Source of the DNA: a virus | Direction: 5' to 3' (one strand) | Length of the DNA stretch: 48,138 nucleotides | IMG/VR virus record: IMGVR_UViG_3300033151_000069 | Coordinates: 1 to 48,138 of that record | In this document: positions 34,601-41,487 of the stretch, piece after piece | How the letters are laid out: each line of letters opens with the position of its first letter | How positions within the stretch are numbered: the stretch's first letter is position 1 | Notes under the pieces: generated by a model | The model's input: only the letters and a program-made list of their open reading frames with translations | Databases searched by the model: none | What the model was told of the DNA's origin: nothing | Made by a program: the position numbers and the translations under genes

Positions 34601-36420
34601 AACTAACAGACAAGCCTCAACCTGTGTCTGAGATATTTAAAGATGCTAGTGATGATGTATTAAAAGAGTACCCAGAATTAGCTAATGTTGATATAGCAGT
34701 GAACCCTAATATTAGCAGTGAGGGTGTATACCACCCAGCACATGGAAATACAAAAGCCTTAATTGAGGTTAAGGAACAGTTTTCTGACTCAGTACCTCAT
34801 GAGATCCAACATGCTTTGCAACAGATAAGTGATGCTCCCCAAGATAAAAGGGGCAGTAACCCTAGAGCATATATAGGTCAAGCTAAGGCAGTAGTTGATT
34901 ACATGGAGGAAACTTTAGGCACAATGCTATCAACAGATAACATGAAGACCTTAGTAAAGTACTTTAAGGAGGAAGAGGTTGACCCAGACAAACTTCACCT
35001 AGTGAAGAAGCAATTTATAGATAATGGAGCAAATCCTGCTGACGTTATAGCTTTGATGTATGACCTCAAACCTTATACTAGGTATGCAACTAACACAGGT
35101 GAACAGGAAGCAAGGATGGCCTCTAAAGTTGCCATGGGAGATAGTCCCTTTCCTGGAAACATGGAGTTAGGTCAGTATATGGATGAACCTGAAGCTATAT
35201 CTAAAGCCTTCCTAGATAAGAATGCTGTATTTGGAGTAGACATTATCAAACCTGCTAGCAAAGCAAATGAGATAACTAATGAGATAGCTAAGTCATATCC
35301 TGAAGGCTCAATGGAGCATAACATATACACAACTATGGAGTTCTCAGTTGATGCTGGTAGGATTGTAGACAAGTTACAAAGAGGTGAAGGCTCAATAGTC
35401 TCAATGCCTTTGAAGAAGAGACAGCAAGCATTGGATACACTATTAACAACTGACATGAAAGATGGCATGGGTGCAGTAGGCTATACTCAACCAGGTGAGA
35501 TTGATTACAGAGGTTTTACAATGAGAGCAAGACCTAATGACTTTAGAAACCTTGCAGCAGACTCTGATAAGGCTATGGACACAAGTTCAATAGCTAAGGG
35601 TGTTGCTGATGGTAAGAAGATAGGTGAACCTTTCCTCACTGTGAAGTATGATCCTGCTACAAACACCATGCACGTTAGTGGTCATGAGGGTAGGCATAGA
35701 ATGGAATACATCAAAGAGACATTTGGTGGTGATGTTGATATACCTATTCACATAGTGACTATGAGAGAGATGGCAGAAGATGGTGCTGACTATGAGATGA
35801 GAAACAGACACATCCCAAAGGATGTTGTAGGTTCTACTACTAAGTGGGTTGATGAAGAAGGTAACAGAGTTAAAGGTGGAGTATCAAGCAAGTTTAAGTA
35901 CAACTTGTATCAAATGCTTGGTATCACTGCTGGAGCAGGTGCTATTAGTTCTCCTGAGGCCAATGCTAAAAGTGCTTATGGGACAGAGTTAACCAAGGTG
36001 TATGATGATACTATCACACCAACAGGTCATGCACAGGGAGGTAAGTTAGACTTCATTCCTACAAAGGATAGACAGGCTAACATGGCAAACCTAGGTTTAG
36101 AGATGTTGAGACCTGATGGATCAAAAACTAATGCCTTGGAGACTCACCAAGCAAGAAAACAGAATAGGAGTGAAGCTTTCAGAACAGGTCTACAAGATGG
36201 TAAGGATATGTACTTTGCCTCACTAGGAGATACTGCTGACCTTAGTAAGGCAGAGATTGATACAAGGTTTAGAGCAACACATAAAGAGTTAACTGTTATG
36301 ATGAAGTCAGGAAATTATGACTTTGCTGAAAGAAAGATATTAGAACTTAGAATTGAGAACTTCCAAGCACTTCTTAGAGAGAAGTCAGCTGGAGAAACTA
36401 ACAAATTTACAAATTATTAA
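31657..36420 (+). CDS. Giant internal virion protein (polyvalent type) with HExxH and ParB-like region
   Basis: This is 1587 residues from the ATG at 31657 (a GTG three bases earlier is possible). The N-terminus has two copies of a short acidic repeat D-P-L-D-A-E-I-S-x-L-D-L-G-S. The middle is helical with coiled coils near residues 440-530. Near residue 1048, P-H-E-I-Q-H-A-L has the zinc metallopeptidase signature HExxH. Near residue 1345, H-E-G-R-H-R-M lies in a region that resembles the ParB/sulfiredoxin fold (V-K-Y-D-P, then V-S-G-H-E-G-R-H-R). Such mixes are typical of polyvalent proteins that are injected with DNA and protect it. The gene is the last of the plus-strand operon. Confidence 0.8.
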   Translation: MNGIDPAGDIDENVKRVEAEADAVLKEQQPYTPEPQTLKMQPGTVMSPGEMMAPADADPLDAEISELDLGSGGEVKPPESSDPLDAEISKLDLGSDLGVPAPTSGGNIPEPSAEQKAYNAMPLYEKVTSNTTNLLKANVGRFGALVNAGGANLNEVFNVDSELYRENQTFWKGLSDQAIKELEPAYGDKKGWKMTVAKEFANPLNYLLLSSVTSMSGVVGTDVSAENAVGENAGEGVDQSDTNSVALGMGAGIIIGKLIEPTVRIMGEASTGVLDMWRLRGLPDNVKQVLKEGTPEDLTKLLTDMKLSEDLGAGFLPMGGKASATTNIFEANRAHGLGGVVDRVEREAVKLADDILNRGDPLEVAAETVYTAAKAKEKTLQDPMKEAYNNSIHKASVEPQYDMKEVNQGIIDVLRDEGAPDPVISHVMKQLYSKGRHLTPDEKAATKELGNLQAQLAQAEKKVGGNKTARPGLKKRIAIQQKRLEELKEAGKKTTSAWDTGKLQLKELEDQYILGGSTNQQLGGKITQLKNKLGNLKSQMPETSDLFSERELINSVRGITHKMTTAGGDISIGDDVAQFWMAKAKRQLGDAVGPMFKENGSEIFTEFSRANGLAKKYYDYANGMKEMQQLLTKGEVLPEEVLTNLLQNPVRLRQAINLIDDPEVGGDLARQMVSNLTSPTSQIGVGLEKLDMKATSKKLNSIFNDKGNVAFLKKHLPAGEFRQVNSLKDVISDFTKMTDALPPEQGIGEYLTGAGGITTTVGRFMKVAYDGVGYMKNSLLETVGRQAGKSRVIPHRETSFTNTTQMKQAMNLVTKKLRNAGPDAPEGFKLPDLTRGERKVVNKAIESMAKWKVTSRNRPGFIKGQAVTTTVGAGTGAVIGASEAPEGHKLEGATAGALVGAGLGMAAGKGMKGYEPGKSNILGGEGLAVRMGKGAEYKQAVSEMQEGKLSKHDIYGNTGMVVHKGEVHMPVKHFWNRITAKKLTDKPQPVSEIFKDASDDVLKEYPELANVDIAVNPNISSEGVYHPAHGNTKALIEVKEQFSDSVPHEIQHALQQISDAPQDKRGSNPRAYIGQAKAVVDYMEETLGTMLSTDNMKTLVKYFKEEEVDPDKLHLVKKQFIDNGANPADVIALMYDLKPYTRYATNTGEQEARMASKVAMGDSPFPGNMELGQYMDEPEAISKAFLDKNAVFGVDIIKPASKANEITNEIAKSYPEGSMEHNIYTTMEFSVDAGRIVDKLQRGEGSIVSMPLKKRQQALDTLLTTDMKDGMGAVGYTQPGEIDYRGFTMRARPNDFRNLAADSDKAMDTSSIAKGVADGKKIGEPFLTVKYDPATNTMHVSGHEGRHRMEYIKETFGGDVDIPIHIVTMREMAEDGADYEMRNRHIPKDVVGSTTKWVDEEGNRVKGGVSSKFKYNLYQMLGITAGAGAISSPEANAKSAYGTELTKVYDDTITPTGHAQGGKLDFIPTKDRQANMANLGLEMLRPDGSKTNALETHQARKQNRSEAFRTGLQDGKDMYFASLGDTADLSKAEIDTRFRATHKELTVMMKSGNYDFAERKILELRIENFQALLREKSAGETNKFTNY

Positions 36421-36428
36421 GGATGAGT

Positions 36429-36596
36429 ATGACAGAAGACAATAGATGGACTAAATGTAAGTGTGGAGCACAGTATCTGGGTGGGGGTGGATGCCCTAAC
36501 CCGACACATCAACAGAATCTAACAAGAGCTCCACTTCCACCACCGAAGTTGCAACACAAACAAAAGCACCCGCTTGCCTTAGCTCATTCAGCTTAA
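36429..36596 (+). CDS. Small cysteine-rich protein, possible zinc ribbon
   Basis: The 55-residue frame starts at ATG 36429 (AAGG at six bases). An ATG at 36423 is an alternative. The motif K-C-K-C-G-A, G-G-G-G-C-P-N-P-T-H has three cysteines and a His that could bind one zinc ion. The tail is Pro/His/Lys-rich. It follows the giant protein gene closely, and its 3' end overlaps the VRR-NUC gene on the opposite strand by 101 bases. The Cys motif and ribosome site support it; the tail is less convincing. Confidence 0.55.
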   Translation: MTEDNRWTKCKCGAQYLGGGGCPNPTHQQNLTRAPLPPPKLQHKQKHPLALAHSA

Positions 36597-36783
36597 ACTC
36601 TTGTAGCTTGGTCGCTTTCAGACCAGGCCTTTTAACTTCCACCCCTATAAATCTACCCTTATAAGCTCCTATGATATCAGGCCACCCTGCCTTAGACATA
36701 CCTATAGTTTTGTTCACCACTGCACCTTTGAGTAGTAAGTACTTCATTATCTTACTCTGTATCTGCTGTTCTGTCTCTGCCAT
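36496..36783 (-). CDS. VRR-NUC domain nuclease
   Basis: The 95-residue protein is a complete small VRR-NUC domain of the PD-(D/E)xK nuclease group. The motifs are in order: E5 near the start, G-W-P-D36 in helix-strand context, then E49-V-K51 in G-V-E-V-K-R, and Q61 in L-Q-E-F. Such phage proteins cut branched DNA (Holliday-type) or process ends. It lies downstream of an SF2 helicase gene, a pairing seen in many phages and prophages. It ends the long minus-strand operon and overlaps a plus-strand gene tail to tail. Confidence 0.88.
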   Translation of the reverse strand: MAETEQQIQSKIMKYLLLKGAVVNKTIGMSKAGWPDIIGAYKGRFIGVEVKRPGLKATKLQEFKLNELRQAGAFVCVATSVVEVELLLDSVDVSG

Positions 36784-36818
36784 GTATACTCCTTCTGTAT
36801 CTGTATAATTTCAATTTG

Positions 36819-36916
36819 TAACCCATTAGCGGGCAAAATAAGCGGGTTTATATGTATATGTAACACATTGTATTGTCAAAACAATTTTTTTGCTTATTTT
36901 GCTTTCTAATGGGTTA
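36819..36916. repeat. Long inverted repeat between helicase and nuclease genes
   Basis: The left arm (36819-36843) and right arm (36892-36916) are 25 bases long. Eleven bases pair (TAACCCATTAG), three do not, and eleven pair again (GCAAAATAAGC), with a 48-base loop. The outermost right-arm bases are the stop codon of the helicase gene. Inside the loop, ATTGT-CAAA-ACAAT followed by a run of seven T could act as a plus-strand terminator. The loop also contains TTGACA for the minus strand with poor -10 candidates. Confidence 0.75.
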
Positions 36917-38140
36917 TAACAATATTGTATCAATGTATCTATCATAAGAATCTTTAACAAAATTCTCTTTCTTCAGTGCTACTGAATTATAAATACCTAA
37001 ACCAATCCCAGGCTTATTTGCTACAATGATATCCACCTCAATAGGAGTTTTCCTGTCATGATTAGCCTGTCTTGCTAACCTCTGTGTGTACTTAGATGTC
37101 TTGTCACTCATGGAGTAGATAATTAACTTCTCTATACCTGACAGGTCAACACCTTCTGCATCTCCATCTGAGGACAAGATCCTAACAGTTGGGAACATTG
37201 CCTCTAGGAAGGTCCGTTCAAGTATAAAGTGGGCCATTATAGCTATTTGACCATGATGGTAATTAGCTTTAATGTAGTTAACCTTCTCCATACCTATGAA
37301 ACCAACTCCTTTGATTGTTCCACCTTCTAACTGATAGTGGACTGACCTAGCTATACCAGGATTGTCATTGACTAGTGTGTGACCTTTAATCTCCAGCACT
37401 CTATCTTTCACCCATACTTTTATAATAGCTTTAGTCTCTTGACTAAGATCTACTTTGATTAGCTTAACTGTAGGTTCATGCTCTATGCCAACCTCCTTCC
37501 GTTTCTTGAAGTTGAATAAGTGACCCATTCTAGACAGTATCTCTTCCTTCTTGTACTTCTTGTAAGTCTCTCTAGGTGTTGGTGTATACTCAAAGTCAGG
37601 TATACCAAACTCTCTATGGAACTGGTAGAATGTAGGTTGCATAAAAGGTGTCCATGAGCTGAGTTTTAACTGATGATACACTAAACCTAAGTGTTCTGCA
37701 TAAGGTGTTGCTGATAGGTAGAGTATAGGTTTAGCTTTAGTAAGTGTAGCCATGATCTTCCAAGTCAGTGAAGGTTTAGGACAGGCACTAATAGCATGGT
37801 GTGCTTCATCAAGAATTATAAAGTCATAGTCTTCAGGTTCAAAGTTCACATTGTACTGCAATTTGCCTTTAACCTTCTTACGGGAGTATAAACCTTCAAA
37901 GTGAACTAGTGTGTAGTTCTTCTTAAGGTCATGTTTACTTAAGTGTTCCTTCCATCCATCTAAGGCCTTCTTCTTAGTAACAATTAAACAATTCTGTGCT
38001 AAACTATTCTCAACAGTGAGCAAACTTGCACCTGTCTTTCTAGTCCGTTCTTCCCAGGCAAGGTAGGCTAGTCCGTATTCACGGATTGTAGCTAATGCCC
38101 ACCTTGCTCCTTCAATTTGATGTTCTTGATATGACCACAT
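36914..38140 (-). CDS. SF2 helicase / SNF2-like ATPase with a variant Walker A
   Basis: The 408-residue protein has SF2 motifs. Motif II D-E-A-H is at residues 111-114 and motif III S-A-T at 143-145. A late motif region Q-R-L-A-R-Q-A-N is near the C-terminus. Motif I is unusual: W-E-E-R-T-R-K-T-G-A-S (residues 29-39), where a Gly is expected before K-T. Relatives with R-T-G-K-T exist in phages, so this one has Arg in place of the Gly. It is probably a remodeller or branch-migration helicase working with the VRR-NUC nuclease downstream. Activity would need the variant motif to bind ATP. The stop lies in an inverted repeat. Confidence 0.82.
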   Translation of the reverse strand: MWSYQEHQIEGARWALATIREYGLAYLAWEERTRKTGASLLTVENSLAQNCLIVTKKKALDGWKEHLSKHDLKKNYTLVHFEGLYSRKKVKGKLQYNVNFEPEDYDFIILDEAHHAISACPKPSLTWKIMATLTKAKPILYLSATPYAEHLGLVYHQLKLSSWTPFMQPTFYQFHREFGIPDFEYTPTPRETYKKYKKEEILSRMGHLFNFKKRKEVGIEHEPTVKLIKVDLSQETKAIIKVWVKDRVLEIKGHTLVNDNPGIARSVHYQLEGGTIKGVGFIGMEKVNYIKANYHHGQIAIMAHFILERTFLEAMFPTVRILSSDGDAEGVDLSGIEKLIIYSMSDKTSKYTQRLARQANHDRKTPIEVDIIVANKPGIGLGIYNSVALKKENFVKDSYDRYIDTILL

Positions 38141-38352
38141 TATACAACTCCTGTTATTCTTACACCCATTTGCTCATGCTTAATAGTGAAAGTCACATCT
38201 TCAACCTCAGCTTCTAGTGATTTAGCTATGTGCTTCTTGTAGTTAGCAAACCTATATGTATACCCACTGTCTGTTAATTGGGCATCAGTTATCCTACTAG
38301 GTATATCCATATGAGCTAACACCTTAGGACTAACGTATATTGAGCAGACCAT
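38140..38352 (-). CDS. Hypothetical protein, 70 aa
   Basis: This small protein has a repeated hydrophobic/charged pattern and ends V-R-I-T-G-V-V. It starts where the upstream HTH gene stops (sharing one base) and ends on the start base of the helicase gene, so it is part of the compact operon. The strands T-F-T-I-K-H-E and the basic region near residue 40 could fit a small nucleic-acid-binding protein. Nothing more can be said. Confidence 0.65.
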   Translation of the reverse strand: MVCSIYVSPKVLAHMDIPSRITDAQLTDSGYTYRFANYKKHIAKSLEAEVEDVTFTIKHEQMGVRITGVV

Positions 38353-38630
38353 TACTCTGCCTGCATGAACATAGTATAAGATACTTCTAAGTGATGGTCA
38401 TCCGCATAGGTGTTCAATACTGCTTTCTTGCCTTCAAACTTAGTTGTATCATAGATTGCCTTAGCAACTTTGACACTAGGTCTCTTTGTTGTTCCATTAG
38501 AATAGTTTGATACTTGAAGTTTTGACACTCCCCATAATGTAGCCATTTTCTCATAACTAATGCCTGAGTCAGACAGATAGTTGACAAGTACTCTTAAAGG
38601 GACTAATACCCAATCCTGTTGCTCTGCCAT
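38352..38630 (-). CDS. Small helix-turn-helix protein
   Basis: In the 92-residue protein, residues about 25-50 are an HTH of the Cro/XRE kind: G-I-S-Y-E-K-M-A-T-L-W-G-V-S-K-L-Q-V-S-N-Y, followed by the N-G and T-K-R-P-S-V-K-V turn. It starts one base before the folE stop (38632) and could regulate the modification operon or the early promoters whose -10 boxes lie in dyads. No dimerisation domain is clear. The HTH call is good; the target is not known. Confidence 0.78.
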   Translation of the reverse strand: MAEQQDWVLVPLRVLVNYLSDSGISYEKMATLWGVSKLQVSNYSNGTTKRPSVKVAKAIYDTTKFEGKKAVLNTYADDHHLEVSYTMFMQAE

Positions 38631-38631
38631 T

Positions 38632-39186
38632 TTATCTCCTTGTTAATGCTAGGAACTCTTCTTTAACATCTGCATCTAAGAAGTTTCCTACCAATTTACT
38701 TGTCACAGTTTTACAACCATGATGCTTGATACCTCTGCTTGATACACAGAAGTGTTCTGCTTCAATAACAACTCCTACACCTAAAGGACTTAATTCCTTC
38801 ATCATAGTTTCTGCTATCTGTGCTGTTATACGCTCTTGAACCTGCAATCTTCTTGCAAAGTGTTCAACCAACCTATTCATCTTACTCAAACCAACAATCT
38901 TTCCATTAGGAATGTATGCTACATGAGCAACACCAACTATGGGTGCAAGGTGGTGAGCACAATGACTATATAGAGGAATGTTCATCTCTACAACCATCTG
39001 GTCAGTATCACTGTCCTCAAAGGTTGTGAAGGTAAATGAGTCTCTGTATCCTGCTCCCCAGGACTCAACCCAAGCCTTAATCACCCTCTTAGGTGTATCA
39101 GATGTATGTGAGTCAGGTTTGCCTTTAGTGATAAAGTTCACTAATGTCTGTACTGCATCTCGTGCTTCTTGTTCTGTAGTTATCAT
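38632..39186 (-). CDS. folE: GTP cyclohydrolase I (FolE)
   Basis: The 184-residue enzyme makes 7,8-dihydroneopterin triphosphate from GTP, the first step toward 7-deazaguanine. Zinc ligands are C76 and H79 in Y-S-H-C-A-H-H and C147 in A-E-H-F-C-V. The family motif Y-I-P-N-G-K-I-V-G-L-S-K is intact, and R-R-L-Q-V-Q-E follows. The usual C-E-H-H reads C-A-H-H here, a substitution outside the zinc ligands. It overlaps the downstream-facing neighbour by four bases, and all genes of this pathway lie within 3.8 kb. A phage copy raises the supply of precursor above the host's folate need. Confidence 0.95.
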   Translation of the reverse strand: MITTEQEARDAVQTLVNFITKGKPDSHTSDTPKRVIKAWVESWGAGYRDSFTFTTFEDSDTDQMVVEMNIPLYSHCAHHLAPIVGVAHVAYIPNGKIVGLSKMNRLVEHFARRLQVQERITAQIAETMMKELSPLGVGVVIEAEHFCVSSRGIKHHGCKTVTSKLVGNFLDADVKEEFLALTRR

Positions 39187-39377
39187 GCTTTTTCCTTATA
39201 AAATAGATATATAACTCCCGCTGATGCCAGCGTATGAGTCCTTGAGTGTTCTAAATGAAAGTCTGTGAAGATACTCTTGCTTTGAAGAGCCTCATTAATA
39301 CTACTGGCAGTTTTTTCATCAATAGACCTAAAGAGGCTTACAACTTCCCTCACATACTGTTCTTTTGTCACAACCAT
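39183..39377 (-). CDS. Hypothetical protein between queC and folE
   Basis: The 64-residue protein is helical (V-T-K-E-Q-Y-V-R-E-V-V-S-L-F-R-S-I) and ends with V-I-Y-L-F-Y-K-E-K-A. It overlaps folE by four bases and queC by ten, so translation is coupled to the deazaguanine genes. It is not part of any deazaguanine family I know. It might be a helper for DNA transglycosylation or a filler gene; the sequence gives no hint. Confidence 0.7.
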   Translation of the reverse strand: MVVTKEQYVREVVSLFRSIDEKTASSINEALQSKSIFTDFHLEHSRTHTLASAGVIYLFYKEKA

Positions 39378-40060
39378 TCTCCTCTTTCTTGTAGAAGTTT
39401 CATAGCAAAGTTAGGATCTACATATAGAGTAGGATCGCCAAGGTATCTCAGTGCCCAAATACGCTCAACACAGGTTGAACATCTTCCACAGTGATACTTT
39501 CCACCTTTGTAACAACTATAGGTATCTACCCAAGGCACACCTAACTTAGCACCTAACTCAGCAATTTCTTGCTTAGTGATTTGAGTGAAAGGTGCTCTGA
39601 TATGAACCATACCACCTGTACCCATTAGGATTGCTCCATTCATCTGTGCTATAAAATCTGCTCTACAATCAGGATATACTGCATGGTCACCTGCATGGTT
39701 ACCTAGAACAATATAAGCTAAACCTAATGACTCTGCTAGGCCTGCTGCAACTGACAACATGATACCATTTCTAAAAGGTACAACTGTTGCCTTCATAGTT
39801 TCTTCTTCATAGTGACCTTCTGGAATTGCATGGTCAGGGTTTAGAAGTGCACTGTTAAAATGTTTAAAGGCTGACTCTAAGTCAATAACAATATGAGGAA
39901 TGTTTAACTTCTCACAGGTTAACCTTGCATGCTTAATCTCTGAGTCATTATGCTTTGACCCATAGTTAAAACTAACTGCTTGGCCCACTCTGTGTAACTC
40001 ATGGTATAGAACTGTTGTACTGTCCATACCTCCACTTAGTATAACTAAACTATCCTTCAT
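39368..40060 (-). CDS. queC: 7-cyano-7-deazaguanine (preQ0) synthase QueC
   Basis: The 230-residue enzyme converts carboxy-deazaguanine to preQ0 using ATP and ammonia. The PP-loop S-G-G-M-D-S is at residues 9-14, and Y-P-D-C-R is near 129-133. The zinc site is C183, C191, C194 and C197 in S-C-Y-K-G-G-K-Y-H-C-G-R-C-S-T-C. These are all the elements of the family, in a length close to bacterial QueC. It overlaps dpdA by 11 bases. Confidence 0.96.
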   Translation of the reverse strand: MKDSLVILSGGMDSTTVLYHELHRVGQAVSFNYGSKHNDSEIKHARLTCEKLNIPHIVIDLESAFKHFNSALLNPDHAIPEGHYEEETMKATVVPFRNGIMLSVAAGLAESLGLAYIVLGNHAGDHAVYPDCRADFIAQMNGAILMGTGGMVHIRAPFTQITKQEIAELGAKLGVPWVDTYSCYKGGKYHCGRCSTCVERIWALRYLGDPTLYVDPNFAMKLLQERGEWL

Positions 40061-40787
40061 ACTGTACTCCTTTTAGTAACTTGCTTACAAACTCAATGTT
40101 ATGAGCAATCTCTTCTTTCATCAGGTCTACTTCTTCACTAAAGTTGACTGAGGTTGTATCTTTCCGCTTCATCTCATTAACTTTAATGCCTAGGTGACCT
40201 TGCCATACACAGGCTGAACTATCCCAAGAACTAATGTGCTTCTTGAATGGGTGAAGCATACCAATCTCATAGATGCTGTCTGTGCCTCCAAGCAAGTGTA
40301 TCTTCTTGAATGGCATTCCTTCATCTAAGTGATCTCTGAACAGTTCATATCTTGCACCTGGTGAGTGTCTATAGTCAATATGTTCCTCTGATACACCTAC
40401 AAACTTGATACGGTTATCATACATCATATCCTTGAACTGTGCAGATGTCTTAGGTATGGTCATAACATCATAACCTGCATCTAAAAACTCATCCATACCA
40501 TCTAATGTTCCATCAGGACAGATTAGACAGTTAGCATCCACAAGTATTGCTGCTTCAAGCATTGCCTTAGGTGATAAACAATAACCTAACTCAAAGAATG
40601 AATTGTCTAATAACTTGTAGCTAGGGGTTGAGTAAAATGCCACTCTATAAGCCTCATCATTAAGCACAAGGTGAGTTAACACCATGTCCATTCCACCATT
40701 TAGAATGCTAAGATCTGCAATAGTGTTAGTTGGTCCTATATGAATTGCCCTGATAGGTTCTTCAAAGTCAAATTGTAATTGTGTCAT
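40050..40787 (-). CDS. dpdA: DpdA-type DNA guanine transglycosylase
   Basis: The 245-residue protein belongs to the TGT-like superfamily, in the short phage DpdA form. It contains L-L-D-N-S-F-F-E-L-G (Asp61), C-P-D-G-T (Asp92) and S-S-W-D-S-S (Asp189). Asp92 and Asp189 are candidates for the base-exchange acid and nucleophile. I-H-L-L-G-G fits the base-binding loop of the barrel. It would exchange guanine in DNA for preQ0 or preQ1. It follows a 32-codon membrane-peptide gene (overlap of four bases) and precedes queC. The family assignment rests on these motifs and the surrounding pathway; the inserted base is an inference. Confidence 0.85.
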   Translation of the reverse strand: MTQLQFDFEEPIRAIHIGPTNTIADLSILNGGMDMVLTHLVLNDEAYRVAFYSTPSYKLLDNSFFELGYCLSPKAMLEAAILVDANCLICPDGTLDGMDEFLDAGYDVMTIPKTSAQFKDMMYDNRIKFVGVSEEHIDYRHSPGARYELFRDHLDEGMPFKKIHLLGGTDSIYEIGMLHPFKKHISSWDSSACVWQGHLGIKVNEMKRKDTTSVNFSEEVDLMKEEIAHNIEFVSKLLKGVQYEG

Positions 40788-40882
40788 TCTGAGGCCTTTA
40801 AAATAAAGTATAAACTCACACCACCAATTAGTAGTGTTGTGAGAGTTGCTGTAACTACAGATATAAGTACTATACTACACAT
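40784..40882 (-). CDS. 32-residue membrane peptide inside the deazaguanine operon
   Basis: The frame fits exactly between queE and dpdA. Its ATG shares a base with the queE stop (TAATG), and its TGA overlaps the dpdA start (ATGA). The queE end GAGGTGAAG provides a ribosome site. The protein is M-C-S-I, then hydrophobic V-L-I-S-V-V-T-A-T-L-T-T-L-L-I-G-G-V, then a short Y-F-I-L-K-A-S-E tail, a single membrane span. The exact overlaps at both ends and hydrophobic pattern make a random open frame unlikely. The role is unknown. Confidence 0.68.
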   Translation of the reverse strand: MCSIVLISVVTATLTTLLIGGVSLYFILKASE

Positions 40883-41487
40883 TACTTCACCTCTATGTGA
40901 GTATGTAGCCTAGCGCTATAGTGAATGTTATATTCCAAACATAAAGCAATTGCTCTATCTACATTCTCTTTGATGGGTGTTCCATCTGGTTGAGTTACTG
41001 CTTGTAGTGTGATGTTAGTTTGGAAGTACATTGACTCAATTCTCTCTTCAAGTAAAGCATCATGCACTCCACCTACTAGAAGTTTAACCTCACCTGCAGG
41101 AGAAGGTCTCTCAATGTGCTTACCTTTAGGTGATACACATACCCAGTCAGCACCTGCCCAGTGTTTTGCTTTGTAACCATTAGTTTCAATAGCAACCCTA
41201 TGACCTTCTTCTTGTAATCTCTGGATGAGAGGTCTAAGATCTTGCATTGATGGTTCACCACCTGTGAGGATAACCCACTCAACTTTGATATTGAATACTA
41301 ACTCTTCAATGTCAACTTCAGTCCATACATCCCACTTAGTGTCACAGAATGTACAGTCTCTATTACAACCACCCATTCTGATGAAGTGTGCAGGTGTACC
41401 TTGCATATAACCTTCACCTTGGATACTAGTGAATTGCTCTACTACATTATACTTTGTGCCCGTAGGGGCCTTTTTGTCTTTACTCAT
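40882..41487 (-). CDS. queE: 7-carboxy-7-deazaguanine synthase QueE
   Basis: This is 201 residues from the ATG at 41487. The longer frame starting at 41565 has no ribosome site, while this start overlaps the queD stop by eight bases. Radical-SAM cysteines are C41, C45 and C48 in G-G-C-N-R-D-C-T-F-C-D. The preceding Q-G-E-G and the later L-T-G-G-E-P are as in QueE. The enzyme converts carboxy-tetrahydropterin to carboxy-deazaguanine. Length and motifs match the family well. Confidence 0.95.
   Translation of the reverse strand: MSKDKKAPTGTKYNVVEQFTSIQGEGYMQGTPAHFIRMGGCNRDCTFCDTKWDVWTEVDIEELVFNIKVEWVILTGGEPSMQDLRPLIQRLQEEGHRVAIETNGYKAKHWAGADWVCVSPKGKHIERPSPAGEVKLLVGGVHDALLEERIESMYFQTNITLQAVTQPDGTPIKENVDRAIALCLEYNIHYSARLHTHIEVK

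Noticed and set aside
36851-36879. Minus-strand promoter in the loop of the 36819-36916 repeat
   Set aside because: TTGACA is present, but no -10 at 16-18 bases matches well. Mentioned in the repeat entry but not called as a promoter.
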